This document shows, in pieces, positions 35,601 to 48,235 of a DNA stretch of 64,000 nucleotides. Numbering within the stretch: position 1 is the first letter of the stretch; the number at the start of each line of letters is the position of its first letter. The stretch comes from Lantana camara (taxonomy: Eukaryota > Streptophyta > Magnoliopsida > Lamiales > Verbenaceae), in contig CM074859.1 of NCBI GenBank assembly GCA_037501455.1, positions 23,811,194-23,875,193 on the forward strand, given 5' to 3'. Position numbers and translations under genes: made by a program. Below the pieces are notes generated by a model. It saw only the letters and a list, made by a program, of their open reading frames with translations. It made no database searches and had not been told where the DNA came from.

Positions 35601-37934
35601 GAGAGTCTGACCTCATTGTAAATTTCCAAATAAGAAACACGAAGAAGATATTCCCGGCTTGGAGTCTGAAACAGTCATAACATGTCAAACAACTGTTCAT
35701 TTACAGAACATAATAATTCAAAGGGGTGGCACAGGTAAAGTCATTTCAAGTACCTCTTGAATAATACTGAAAGCATCTTTCACTGCCAACGGGATGATAC
35801 CAGGAGACCTCTGATCACCCTACAAAGCACAAAAGTTGGCTAATCAAATTACAAAGTTACTGGAAAGTAATGAAGAACGGGTAGATTGTGGTATTCTAAC
35901 ACGAGCCTCAAGAAAATAAGCACACAAACCTAAGCATGTCATAGGAGAATTAGTAAGATCAAGAATGCATGGATTAGCATGTGCTATATGTCTAACACAA
36001 CATTCACAAGGTCAACACTCCCATCTGAAAACTTGAAGTTGTTTTTGCATCTATTTTCCATACTCCAGTTAGCTATGATTCAAACAGCTGTAATTATAAA
36101 CAATTGGAATTTGGGTGTCAGGAAATAAGATGGTTACATACAGGTGTTAATTTGACTCATAGCCGGTCTTGTGCTTCTTTCTTCACAATGGAAATGCTGA
36201 CTAGTACATTACAGTATGAAAACACATAGCACGCATACTAGCAAGAAATTACAGTGACAGGAATGAGGGATTGGTTTTTTAGAAGAAATCAGGGGGAAAA
36301 AAAATGCATTAAACTCTTGAGCTTACTACATATATTGAAAATGAAATGCTCAAGGAAACTGGAAGAACAGTCACATACATGCATGGTGTGCGTCTTCCCA
36401 CTGCTAGTAACACCATATGCAAAGATTGTACCTGTAATTGAAAATAGAAGGTAAAACGAAATGCCCAAAAGGTAGCATCCACTGCAGGGAGGGATCATCA
36501 GAACTCCCAGGTGCAAAGATTCTCTTATGCTGCCGAATGGTTTTCTTAAGTAATGATATGAAATTGAATTTGAAATAACTTTATAGAAACTATATTAAAC
36601 ACATTACGGTTGTTCTAATTTGACTTTCAATTTCCAATTTCCTTTACGTAATGAATCTTGGACTCTTTTGCATAAAGCAAAGGATACCTATACTAATTCC
36701 AACTTTAAAGCATTGATTATTTCAAGAGCTCAATTAGGCTACCAACACACGAGCAAACACACGTGTTACCTTAAGTCAAACTATCAACTAGCAATTTGCA
36801 ACTTAGTCCTGTTATACTGACATTGAGGAGAAATTGCTATATTTTCAGTCAGTTCAGTCCTGCCATGCCAGATGATTATCTACTTGCATAACTGCTGAAG
36901 TTTTCTTTTTGATAAGTGTAAACTCACTAGCTTCAATCCCGTGGTTTCCACAAACATATGTAAGTTGAAGTTGACAAGCAAATCAAAAGTTAAAAAATCT
37001 GAACCAAAAACTCCCACATACCATTGACTCCTTCCATCGCACCACTAATAACATGCTGTGCAGCAATATCATAGACATGCCTTGTTGTGGTTGTAGGGCC
37101 AAACACTCGATCTGCAAATTGTTATGCATATTTGAGTATCATCGAAGAAATTTTGCATACAGACCAGACATAATAAAGATAAGAAGCAAGCACCATCGTT
37201 TAGTTTTGTTCCATGATTATTCATGGACTATCTAATCTATCGACTATAGAGTTGGGAGAAAAACAAACATTTCCAATCAGAGTAGATGGCAACCAAACTA
37301 CCACAGATAGTGCTTACAAAATCAATAGATATGTAAACCAGTATCAACATAGCTCCATGCTTTAATTAGCATAATTTGTTATTTCACCATATAGTATCAA
37401 ATGATGGAAAACCTACTACTCAACCTTATCCCTTACCAATACCCTTTGCCAACTAGTATAAAATAGTCATTTAATTAAATTAAGTTCTGAAACTATACCA
37501 TATGCATAAGCAATTGACGGATTATGCTCACTCCTCACTATAGTATCCCCATCCGCGTACCACGCAATCTCCTCTCCTTGTCGAATTTCCCTCTGACTGC
37601 ATATAAAAGCACCACAGACTCACCACAGAATTCCACCAAAAATACAAACAGATAACGCCAGTACCACAATTTTCTTATTCATTTACCTGAGTGGGCGGAA
37701 CCGCACTGTAACTGTAACATTCTCTTTAGATCTCTCAACATCCAACGCTACACTTTCCGAGTAAAAGTACTGAGGTTTACTCCGAGCAGACGAAGACGCT
37801 GGAGAACTCAGGTCGTCTATTGAAGGCTCCACAAATTGACGAGACGATGACGTCGTTGACGACGCCGGCGAATTGTTACTAGCCGCTGCTCTTGGACTAG
37901 GTTTTTTCGGTTTTAATCCATGTCGTGAAGCCAT
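29607..37934 (-). CDS. Kinesin-7 family motor protein (KIN-7D/KIN-7K type)
   Basis: Microtubule plus-end motor. Exons in order: 37934-37687, 37596-37499, 37111-37022, 36431-36379, 35819-35754, 35665-35612, 35154-35095, 34942-34864, 34396-34329, 34208-34146, 34004-33900, 33545-33441, 33300-33193, 33118-32978, 32473-32291, 32166-32008, 31873-31637, 31559-31419, 31332-31210, 31126-31076, 30872-30825, 30741-30538, 30146-29607. All are GT-AG and in phase: 1,007 residues. A Ser/Ala/Pro-rich basic N-terminus (1-72), possibly organelle-targeting, precedes the motor (about 73-399), which has P-loop GVTSSGKT (152-159), switch I SSRSH (263-267) and switch II DLAGSE (297-302). Then come the neck [11 protein letters not shown] and long coiled coils to the C-terminus. 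Arabidopsis members of this group often end in a RING finger; here the protein stops after [12 protein letters not shown] plus a short acidic tail, so no RING is encoded. All nucleotide-binding motifs are intact. Confidence 0.93.
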
Positions 37935-37948
37935 CAGTCGACCTTCAA

Positions 37949-38169
37949 CTGAACAAAAAAAACAGTACAAAACCCCAAACTCATCACCAACAAACAGCAA
38001 CTACACAGAAATTAAACAGCAAATTCCTCCAATTTCCGAAAAAGCAAATAATCCATCCCCGAACAATGCAGCTCAGAAAATTCAACTAAAAAATAACAAG
38101 AAAAACCCAAACAACAATCAAAACAACACACATTTCACACGAACATTCAAAAATACAAAAACAAAGTAC
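37949..38169 (-). other. Intron in the 5' UTR of the kinesin gene
   Basis: CAG|GTACTTTG at 38170/38169 and GTTCAG| before 37948 bound a 221-bp stretch that lies 14 bp upstream of the kinesin ATG. The retained open frames here are chance. Leader introns are common in plant housekeeping genes. Confidence 0.6.
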
Positions 38170-38472
38170 CTGAATACTAAAATCGACACTTCTCCTCAGC
38201 ACAGCACCGGACATTCACACGCATACGAACCAAAAGCAACCGTCAATTCGTGCATAAATACTAAATAGTCAAATAAAAACCACTGCAGATCTTTGCAGAG
38301 AAGATCGGTTGAGGAGTTGCTGAGGAGACATCATCGTTATCATTGTCATTATCATCAATGATGAATCTTCCACATTGTTTATACTTCTTCTCTCCCTCCG
38401 TGTGTAGTCTCTGTGTGTGAGAGAGAGGTGAGATTTTGAGAAAGGGAAAAGGTTCTTTAGAGGATTTATGAT

Positions 38473-38482
38473 ATATATTTAT
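38473..38482 (-). promoter_or_regulatory. Candidate TATA box of the kinesin gene
   Basis: ATAAATATAT on the minus strand about 540 bp upstream of the ATG and 300 bp upstream of the leader intron donor. This would put transcription start near 38440. Motif and position only. Confidence 0.4.
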
Positions 38483-38720
38483 GCTTGCCTTGGAAGGGAT
38501 ACCCTTTTATGAAAGGCAAGCATCTAGTGCCGAAGCAGTTGAGCTTCTGACTCTTATTGGTCAAATTTTTTATTAGGTTGTGTTTGGTCTCGTCTAGAAT
38601 AAAAAATGAAATGAAATGTCCTTCTGAATCTTATTTTAAAATACCATAAAAAATTAATTCATTTTATTTTGTAACTTTAAATTTACTAATCGGCCATCAA
38701 CTTCATAAGGCGTAGTTCAA

Positions 38721-38945
38721 TAAGGGTTGATTAAGTCATTCAAAGGTTCTTTCTCGAAGGTAATGACTCAGGTTCGAATCTCTTTGGTCACCTGGGTATG
38801 TTTAAAAAGAATTCTCTCTAATCACTTGGGGTGTGTTTAAAAAGAAAAAAAAATAAATCATAAGGCGAAGGGATTCTTTGTTCCAGTAATGATCTGAATT
38901 TGAATTCCTCTGATCATTTGAGAATGTGTATTAAAAAAAAACAAA
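38721..38945 (+). mobile_element. Two decayed SINE copies in tandem
   Basis: Copy 1 (about 38721-38811) has TTCTCGAAGGTAATGACTCA followed by the B-box-like GGTTCGAATC at 38771 and GGTCACCTGGG, ending in an A-rich tail. Copy 2 (about 38855-38945) has the corresponding TGATCTGAATTTGAATTCC and ends in poly-A. Both resemble the well-bounded SINE at 18232-18334. Confidence 0.6.
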
Positions 38946-39148
38946 AACAAAAACAAAAACAACTTAAGGTGTTTATAAATTATAATTCAATGAGAAAATT
39001 TATTATTATAGTCAATTATTTTGTTTATAATTGGAATTTACTGCAGTCGAATATTCTAATTAAAAACAAGTAATTGTATTTTGTTATTATTGTAAGATAA
39101 ATATTGGAGGGATTTTTTGATGTATTTAGAAATGACATTAATAATATA

Positions 39149-39177
39149 CTAGCAATTACGCACACTTCATGAGCAAA
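39149..39177 (-). mobile_element. Helitron 3' terminus (minus strand)
   Basis: On the minus strand the sequence reads GCTCA-TGAAG-TGTGC, then GTAATTGCTAG, followed by T. The stem has one mismatch. It resembles the end at 40340-40369 (AGTGTGC..AATTRCTAGT in both). The body of the element would lie to the right; its 5' end is not recognised. Confidence 0.5.
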
Positions 39178-39429
39178 TAAATTATTTAATTTTTTCTTTT
39201 ATGCATGTGTACATAAAATATTAATATTTTAAGCAGAAAATTATAAAATATATTTTTTAGTATGTGAGATTGGTTATTGCATAGTGTTTGCCTATAAATC
39301 AAATAAATTTAATTAAAACTTAAAAGAAATGTAGAGTCTAAGAATAAATGAAATTTTATTAAGTTTAATTAAAGTGTCCCTCAATTTCTTTGCAAATACT
39401 TAATTGTTTTTACTCTTGTTTTTAATTTT

Positions 39430-39740
39430 TATTCAACGGGGAATATGGGATAAATCCCCAATTGAACATCATATTATTACTTAAGTCCCCAATTGGGCAT
39501 CACATTTTTACTTAACTCCCCACGTATAAATTTCACATAATGTAGTACAAATATGATATAATGCAGTATTTATATCCTACTATGTAGTATAAATTTAGTA
39601 ATATGTTGTATCCAAAAGTGTTATAAATATATTATAACTCTCAAAATATGATGTATAATTTTCACAAAATGTAATACTAAAATGTTCTAATGCAATATTT
39701 ATATCTTATTATGTAGTATAAATTTATGGGGAGTTATTCG
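39430..39740. repeat. Diverged internal repeats
   Basis: Two copies of an approximately 170-bp stretch with TTTCACATAATGTAGTA/TTTTCACAAAATGTAATA and TATCYTAYTATGTAGTATAA. CCCCAATTGRRCATCA also occurs twice near 39458-39500. Probably the body of a degenerate transposon. Confidence 0.6.
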
Positions 39741-40339
39741 CGACTGCCCCTTTATTCAAACTATTAGAGCTCGTTTACTTTTATATAATCTGACAGATAA
39801 AATTAATTAACTCTCAAAATCTGTCATTTACTTTTCAGGTTGTTTTTTCTGTCAAAATCTCTTCGGCCCGTAGGATAGAGAAAATTTTGTTAGTTTTCTC
39901 TCACATGGAAAAATGCCGTGTTTGAGAAATCATGAGTTTTATCGGTATTGGCAATTTACTTATTTACCCAAATCTTTGATTTATTTACAAATTTTTGCTA
40001 TTATTATTTATTAAAAAAAAGAAATTATATTTTTCTTTATTTATGTTAATCCGTTTTCTTCTTTCACGTTCTTTTCTCTTTTTTTTTTTTTTTCTCTATT
40101 TGTTTATGTTATCACTTCAAAAATATATTTCTAACTTATCTTTTCTCTTATCTCATTTTAATTTTTCTTTCTTTAATATATAATTTTTATATTTTTTTAA
40201 AGATAATGTCGTTTGGTATATTATCTTTTCATGCTATTTATTTATTATAATTTAATAAATATATTAAAAATAATTATAAAATATATAATAATATAAAAAT
40301 TATTATAAATATATTTAAATCATAAAAAATATTAATTTG

Positions 40340-40369
40340 CACACGCAATGAGTGTGCCACAATTACTAG
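40340..40369 (+). mobile_element. Helitron 3' terminus (plus strand)
   Basis: Perfect 6-bp stem hairpin GCACAC-GCAATGA-GTGTGC, then CACAATTACTAG followed by T. Typical Helitron 3' end. The body lies to the left, 5' end unknown, possibly overlapping the oppositely oriented element that ends at 39149. Confidence 0.6.
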
Positions 40370-40419
40370 TCTCAATTATACCCACGACGCAGAGCCCTAG
40401 AATTCCCGCGAAATAGAGC

Positions 40420-40590
40420 TCAAAATTCATCAGAACCTATTACTTTGAAGGATTTTCCAATTGCAAGAGCCTATTACTTTGAAGGAGATTCTCGATGGGA
40501 TGCTCTAGTTGGAATATTTGAGGGGATTTTTCAGGAAGAAGAACCCAATTTGTTTGAAATAATTGAGATTTCCAGTGACGACAACTGACG
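40420..40590 (+). pseudogene. Short protein-like fragment with internal duplication
   Basis: CCTATTACTTTGAAGGA occurs twice (about 40435 and 40471). The second copy opens a frame reading RAYYFEGDSRWDALVGIFEG and an acidic tail EIIEISSDDN before a TGA at about 40586. I do not recognise the protein. Base composition is closer to coding than its surroundings. It may be a captured gene fragment beside the Helitron end. Confidence 0.35.
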
Positions 40591-40669
40591 GGGATGCCGA
40601 CATACCAATGATGAATAATGAAACAATTGAAATTGATAGAGGCGCAAACTGATTCTAGCTAAATAAGTT

Positions 40670-41940
40670 CGTTTTTTTTTTTTTTTTTTTTTCTTGGTCA
40701 CAATAAGTTAGGTTTTTATGTTTCATTTTATTATTGAATGTTAGTTTTTTTTTTTAAAAAAAATTCAACATATTAATAAAAGAATTACATTTTCTACTAT
40801 GATTGTATTGCACTCAATTAATGTAATGTGATTCTAAATTTATTTAATAATAATTAATGATACTTTACTGCCCTGGAATTTAGAAGAAAGAAAAATGTAT
40901 AATGTATATGCCAATGATCGTTAAAAGAAGGAAAAATAATTTAAAAAAATTATATATTAAATGAGATTATTATATGGCTATTTTGGTAAAATTACTATTT
41001 AAAGTATTATCTTCACATATAAAGTAAACGACTAATTCAAGAAAACATGATATTTATCTTTAAAGGTAAACAATAGATAATATTCTGTTAATCCATTAAA
41101 AAAACCTCAATTATCTTATCTGCCCAAAACCTTTCCTGGGAAAGTAAACGACTTCTAATTAGACTTTACACACCTTTGACTATAATTTTTACCTCTAGAA
41201 AATGAAAGGATTTATGGATACTTCCATAAAACTAAAGTGGTGACGAATCACAAATAATCAATAATATAATTTAAATTTTTGACATCATACTAAATTAACT
41301 GAACATTCGTACTTAAATTTTAAGAAATATAATTATTATTTACATATAGAAGCGATATCAAATAATAAGAGAATAAATTATAAGAACTTTGAAAATTTTA
41401 AAAGTGGTGACGGGATTTGGGAAATTTTAAAAGAAAGTCGGCTCAAAATTTTAGAGAGAGAGAATGTGTTATATTTACCGAAAAAGGAGGGGGGACAAAA
41501 AGGGCACACAAATAGTGCGTGACTAAACTGTCGACATAGTTGTGTGTGCACAAAGTTGTATGTATATATAATAATACGTACATACGGATTGTGTATAATC
41601 TAGAGTGAGAACATCTATAATGTACCGATATTTTTAGATACTCGTATCGAATATTTTTTCCCTTAAAAATTTAAAAAAAAAAAATCATATCACTATGTTT
41701 ATATTATATTGATATTTTGAATAACTTGTAATTCTCACCAAGGCAGTAGGCCGCTAGGGTAATCCGTTATGAGAAATATGTTTCAGAAGAGATTGAGCAT
41801 TAGTGTTTAGGGTATCGAAAGTTCAGAAATAAAATCTTATGTCTTTCTTTATCATGTCTGCTTAAGTTTTCTCCTTCTAATTCTTCCATACCCTCAAAGG
41901 ATTAGAATCCTCAAATCAATTGTCAAAAGCAACAAGAACA
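40670..41940. other. Intergenic AT-rich region
   Basis: A poly-T run at 40671-40692 and low-complexity sequence. CTCGTTTACTTT at 39773 faces AAAGTAAACGACT at about 41141 and 41013, a possible degenerate inverted-repeat transposon, but no target duplication matches. No gene. Confidence 0.4.
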
Positions 41941-42159
41941 TGAGCAATCCACGAACCATTCTGATTATGCACAGGCCATATTTCCAAGGAGATGATTATC
42001 CTACCGCCAGTTCTTATAGTTATATATTTTCTACAATTGATTTCCTTTGTTATCCTTGGCTTCTTATTTTCCTTGTCGGCCATTGTTTAGGCCGTTATGT
42101 CTGCTTCCGTCCTGTTTTTCTTTTCCTAATTTGTTTGTTTGTGTGTGACGTAAGAGCTA

Positions 42160-42355
42160 ACGCCCCTTCTCCTGGGAAATAAGTTGTTTGAGCTCTTTGT
42201 CGAGAAGCTCAATTCAAGCAACCAATTTTCTGTATATTTGGTCAAGCTCCCTAGTGATGACGTCAACCTTTTGATCGTTATTCTGAACGTGGGACAAAAC
42301 CTTATCAACTTTAGAATCAAGTTGAACTAAGAATTTGTTTTGAGCCCGACAAACA
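42160..42355 (-). pseudogene. Coiled-coil-like broken frame, possible retroelement remnant
   Basis: On the minus strand one frame reads AQNKFLVQLDSKVDKVLSHV followed by a Lys/Asp/Gln-rich helix and ELDQIYRKL, then stops twice within 30 codons. The heptad-like pattern suggests a coiled coil such as is found in retroelement gag-type proteins, but no further domain is attached and I cannot assign the family. Confidence 0.3.
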
Positions 42356-44247
42356 TTAATATATACAGCATAAGAGAACATATATCTATAGAGATAAATA
42401 GATACTATTTCAAGTTAAGTTGTTCTCTTTTGAAATGAAATGATAGTTCTGACTAAAATATTTATTTTAATTATTTTATATCTCTAAAAGTTATGATTTT
42501 TTAAAAAATCAATTATTTTACTTATTTTATATTTATTTGAATTGTTTAGTTTTAACATAAATTTTTAAATACACTCAAGAAATTCCGTGTCTCCAACCAT
42601 TATAAGAAATTAAATCGATATAAAATTTATATTTTAAATTCAAAAATATACTTGATTAAATGGACCGTCAATATTTTATACATGCGGAGAATTTTTATTT
42701 ATTATTTTATTTCATATACTTATTTTTATCTTATTACACGATTTATTTCAATACAAAAATATACGTAATTAAACGACGATATTTAATATCAATGTCATAC
42801 ATAAATTTTGTGTATGCATATATTTTCCTTCACTCATGGGATATTCCTCACACAAATCTCACATTTGAAGAAATTTAGTTTAAAATAGTTCGACCCAATT
42901 AATATTAATTAATTTAAATTAGTAGTATTCGATTATTTTATCAAATCAAATTTAAATTCGCTTTTTTTTTTTTTTTTCCTGATTTCAACGGTCCATTAAT
43001 GATAAGAAAACAAAAGATCCTTGGCTCACTAATTTAGTCTCATAAAATATAGTTTGAGGATTAATCCCTAAAATTCCTTTTTTTATTATTTTTTAATTAG
43101 TAAAATTAGTACCTTGGTAAGGAGTAAGGACAAATGAATAACACTAGAATTATAGCACATTAAGAAAAGCCAGCTACATAGCATTTATGGCAAAGCAGTT
43201 AAGCATATTAAAGTACATTGTGTTCTAAAAAATTGATTTTTTTTTTTAACATACATCTACGAGTGAAAAATCGGGCTATTGCAATTGAAAAAAAAATTAT
43301 ACTGACACAAAAAAAAAAAAAAAATTATTAACCATTTAGACCAATCTCTGTTGGCTAAAAACAATAATAATAATGATAATAGATGATTTAAACTTTAGTA
43401 TTTAATTATTTATTATTTAAATTTTATTTTGTGTAGGTACTATGCTATTAAATATTAAAGAAAATATATTTAGAAAGACCAAATCGATGAAGCAATCACA
43501 TTATGATACGAATACGATAATATCAATATTCTTTTTCAAACTTATCACGTAACAAATGCTAGTATGAATGTTCGATAGTATATAATTTAAAACATATATG
43601 TCTGATACAATATTAGAATATTATAAATTAAAAAAACATAGTTGGTACAAACAAATATCTCGATAAAAAAATTTAACGAGCCAATATTTTTTTGTTAGAT
43701 TCAAAATTCTATAAATCAAAACCTTGACGAGTCGATTATGATAGATTTAATTGAATTTGACTAATTTTCTTTTTGCCAACATCTCGGCATGACATGAGCG
43801 TGAAGCAAGTTTTAAAAATCAAATCAACTTTTATAAGGGTCAAAATTATATTCATTAAATTTCAATGTTGATCTATGATCAATTGAATTAATTTAATTTA
43901 ACAAATGGTGGTGCATAGTTTGGTAGATAATTTCTAGACTTGGTCCATTAAATTTTATTTCTCCTTTTTAAAATTTTGACTAGGCCCTCAAATTATAAGG
44001 TAGATAGATATCAATAACAACCATTAGGTGCTCTAATTATTAGAGGGTCCATATTATTTCCTTATATTACATTATTACCCATATTATCATTACCAAATAA
44101 AAGAAAATGATTGTACAGCTTGGGATCCCACATTGGCATAAGCTATGCATGTAGTTCATAAAATACACACACTGGTGGGGAAGTTTTGGTTTTCACCCCA
44201 TGAAATACCCCTTTTCTCATTTTGGTCCCGTGGGTTATAGAATTCTT

Positions 44248-44360
44248 ATATTTAGACTCGTATTGTTTGTTTGTTCTCGATTTTGATCCAATTTCATTGA
44301 AAATCACAGTTGGGATCAAAATTAAGAAACAACAAACAATACGAGGCTGAATGTAAGGCT
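44248..44360. repeat. Fold-back inverted repeat (~40-bp arms)
   Basis: CTCGTATTGTTTGTTTGTTC and CGATTTTGATCC on the left are mirrored by GGGATCAAAATTAAG and AACAAACAATACGAG on the right, with a loop of roughly 20 bp. The transcript would form an imperfect hairpin. Most likely a small MITE. Confidence 0.7.
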
Positions 44361-44654
44361 TTCGTAAATAAATTTTTACGGAACAAAGTTTGTGATTCAT
44401 AGATATGAATATAGAGATACGTAAATAATATTTATGTAAAATATTATATTATATATTATGAGATTAAGTATATTTATGTATACATTGGTATGCAAGAAAA
44501 AGTGGGGTTTTGCTCACCTAACCATCTCTGTCAAATGGACAAAGTCCAGCTCCATCAATGATCTAATATGCCAAAAGTATTATTAGGTACTCACTTTTCA
44601 TTATGGCTCTCAACCATGCAGCAAAATTGGAGTTGTTGGTAAAGGGTGCTCTCT

Positions 44655-44659
<5 letters not shown>

Positions 44660-44702
<43 letters not shown>
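44660..44702. repeat. (TA)n microsatellite
   Basis: A pure AT/TA run of about 42 bp, about 280 bp upstream of the large Helitron-like element. Confidence 0.95.
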
Positions 44703-44705
<3 letters not shown>

Positions 44706-45229
44706 TAATTACATATGAATCTGAAAGAAATATATAAAACTACAAATTTGTATTTCTTGGTCTAATAATTGCATTTACATCCCTTCATGAATTTAATAAT
44801 TACATTGTACACCCAATATCTAAGATTCTGCTAAAAAAATTTACAGAATTTTCCATAACGTTCACATAATATTTCAAAAAATTGGCATCTTTTATTCCGT
44901 GAATTTTTTAACAAAACCCTAGACCTAGGGTGTAATATAATTATTAAATTTATAAAGGGGGGTAAATGTCATTATCTATATCTATCTATATATCTTATAA
45001 AAGCACGAATAGTTTCTTACAAAATACGGATCGCCTAAAATATCCTCACAACAATTACTTCAATAATTATTAGTCAAGGATAATAATGTAAATACATGTT
45101 ATAGATTATTAGTTAATTATATTTAAAAAGCACATATTAACATAAAATAGGACTCTTTGTAGAAGTAAAATTTCTCCAATTTACCTAGAAAAGATATATA
45201 GTTCAACAAGGATTGTTTTAATATTACTA

Positions 45230-46265
45230 TATTAATTAATTGTATTCAAATTTTATATTATAAGTTGTCTATTTTTTTAATTTTATGGCCTATAATTTAA
45301 AATGTTATAATAAGATATATCTAATGAATTTAAAAACAACAAATTGATTCACTTTATTTTAATAAATTTTTGTAATTATGTAAAATAAAATATTATTTAG
45401 ATAAGTTACATAAAATAATTTTCAATAAATCAAGCATAATGTAAGTTTAATTATATAAGTCCATAGTTCTATTTATCTAAATCAATAAACTTTCTTAAAA
45501 TATAATCATATTATAATTCTATAAATTTATCTAATTAACAAAATAATATAATTTAATGATTTATATAAAATATTTTTCAATAAATTAATTAATCCTAATG
45601 TAATATTTTTAATTAACTAATACTAATATAATTTTAATTATTTAAATCTAATTAATCATATAATCTTCCTTTAGTTTATATGATAAAATATAAACTAAAT
45701 ACTTCAAAGCGTGAATAGCATTTTTGGTTTCTTAATTCTATAATTTTAATTAATTGTATTCAAATTTTATAATATAAGTTGCCTGTTTTTTAATTTTGAG
45801 GCCTATAATTTAAAATGTTATAATAAGATATATCTAATGAATTGAAAAACAACAAATTGATTCACTTTATAAAATTTTGTAATTATGTAAAATAAAATAT
45901 TATTTAAATAAGTTACGTAGAATAACTTTCAATAAATCAATCATAATGTAAGTCTAATTATATAAGTCCATAGTTCTAATTATCTAAATCCATATCTTAA
46001 ATTATAATCATATTATAATTCTATAAACTTATCTAATTAACAAAATAATATAATTTATGATTTACATAAAATATTTTTCAATAAATTAATTAATCCTAAT
46101 ATAATAATTTTTATAACTAATACTAATATAATTTTAATTATCTAAATCCAACTAACCATATAATCTTCCTTTAGTTTATATGATAAAATATAAACTAAAT
46201 TCTTCAAAAGATGAATAGCGTTTTTGGTTTCTTAATTCTACAATTTAGAATTGTAGGTTCTCAGA
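45230..46265. repeat. Tandem duplication, ~515-bp unit, two copies
   Basis: ATTAATTGTATTCAAATTTTA, then AAGTTGYCTRTTTTTTAATTT, TATAATTTAAAATGTTATAA and AACAACAAATTGATTCACTT occur in the same order from about 45235 and 45755. Both copies end near a TTTTTGGTTTCTTAATTCTA motif (about 45720 and 46220). Confidence 0.85.
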
Positions 46266-46453
46266 CCAAAGTTACTTTAAATTAAGAATACTAAGAAAAC
46301 TCAATATGTGTGCATATAAAAATAAGATATAAACTAATTTTATACATAATTTTTACAATATTCGATTAAACATTTATATAAATATACTCTTTTAATTATT
46401 TCTACTATATATATAAAATCAATTATAAAAAAAATAAACATAAATCTGAAATA

Positions 46454-48235
46454 ATACTCACTAGAAGATTACAAATAAAAAAATAGAATGCAAGATCAAA
46501 TGACAAAGAGAATATAAAAAAGAGATAAATTAAATAAAAACGAAATAAAGAATAGTTGGTTTAAAAAAAAGAATTACTTGATTTTAATGTATATGCACAT
46601 GCATACCAAAGTTAAGAACGAGTTGAAATATCTTTACAAATATATGCGAGAATTAATATAGCGTAATGGTAACAAAATTTCGAAGATTAGATTAAAAATT
46701 TCAAGATATTAGATTGGGTGTCTGTTCAAGAAAGATATGAGATTTTTTTTAATTTAAACTAAATGAGATTGATCCAATAGTTATCAATTTATTTTTACAT
46801 TCTCCAAAGTAGCAATATACAACTTATTGGCCGAATGATTAGATTAAAAATTTCAAGATATTAGATTGGGTGTCAGTTCAAGAAAGATATGGATTTTTTT
46901 TTAATTTAAACTAAATGAGATTGATCCAATAGTTATCAATTTATTTTTACATTCTCCAAAGTAGCAATATACAACTTATTGGCCGAATCTAAACTTGAAG
47001 GACATTTTGAATTGGGATCATTACTCAGAAACAATGGTTCTTGAACAGTTTTCAATGTGCTCGAAAAGCGAAAAAATAAAACAAAAATACAAAGAATTTC
47101 TAAAGCATTATGCATGAGACAAACAAGGTAAATATTCAAATGATTTGGAGGAAGAATTGAGGGCAGAATATAACAAACTATGGCAACAACAAGAGATTAT
47201 TTGGCTTTAAGAGTTGAGAATTAATTGGCTCAAATTTAGGGATAAACAAACAAGTTTCTTTTATCTGTCAGCCATAATGAGAAGAAGAAGAAGGAATCAG
47301 ATGAATGCTCTGAAAATAGACAAGAAATAAGCAACCAACAAAGATTATCAGGTGTGTATTTGTCTAATTTCAAAAATTAACACTCTACAAAAAAAAAAAA
47401 AACGAGTTTTAGCCCATTACATTGTGCAATATTGCTCAAATTAATACTCACTAGAAGAATACAAATAAAAAAATAGAATGCAAGATCAAATGACAAAGAG
47501 AATATAAAAAAGGGATAAATTAAATAAAAAAGAGATAAAGAATAGTTGGTTAAAAAAAAGAATCACTTGATTTTAATGTATATGCACATGCATACCAAAA
47601 TTAAGAACGACTGTGAAATATCTTTACAAATATCTGTGAATAAAGCGTAATGGTAACAAAATTTTGAAGATTAGATTAAAAATTTCAAGATGTTAGATTT
47701 GGTGTGAGTTCAAGAAATGATATGGAAATTTTTTTAATTTAATCTAAATGAGATTGATCCAATAGTTATCAATTTATTTTTACATTCTCCAAAGTAGCAA
47801 TATACAACTTATTGACCGAATCAAAATTTGAAGGACATTTTGACTTGGGATCATTGCCCAGAAACAATGGTTCTTGAATAGTTTTCAATGTGCTCGAAAA
47901 GCAAAAAAAAAAATAAAACAAAAATACAAAGAATTTCTAAAGCATTATGCATGATACACACAAGGTAAATATTCAAATGATTTGGAGGAAGAATTGAGGG
48001 CAGAATATAATAAACTATTACAACAAAAAGAGATTATTCGGTTTAAGAGTTGAGAATTAATTGGCTCAAATTTAGGGATAAACAAACAAGTTTCTTTCAT
48101 CTATCAACCATAATGAGAAGAAGAAGGAATCAGATGAATGCTCTGAAAATAGACAATGAATGAGCAACCAACAAAGATTATCGGGTGTTTATTTGTCTAA
48201 TTTCAAAAATTAATGCTCGACAAAAATAAACGAGT
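46454..48235. repeat. Tandem duplication, ~990-bp unit, with an inner 150-bp duplication
   Basis: AATACTCACTAGAAGA begins copies near 46454 and 47442, and both run through the LINE-like WLKFRDKQTSFF segment. In copy 1 only, a block from AGATTAGATTAAAAATTTCA to ACAACTTATTGGCCGAA is itself duplicated head to tail (about 46684-46836 and 46837-46988). The inner duplication must have happened after the outer one, or copy 2 lost it. Confidence 0.88.

Larger units (their letters stand above)
42360..44980. other. Intergenic AT-rich region
   Basis: No gene is seen. Holds a SINE-like fragment with double poly-A/T runs (about 43230-43360), an inverted repeat at 44248-44360 and a TA microsatellite. Confidence 0.5.

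Noticed and set aside
37873..38268. 131-codon plus-strand open frame
   Set aside because: Antisense of kinesin exon 1 and its leader intron; low-complexity Asn/Thr-rich translation.
39773..41155. A transposon bounded by CTCGTTTACTTT inverted repeats
   Set aside because: Only 10-12 bases match, two right-hand candidates exist, and no target duplication is found.
41940..42182. 80-codon plus-strand open frame with a hydrophobic stretch
   Set aside because: No homology recognised, no promoter or splice context; adjacent minus frame looks like retroelement remnant.
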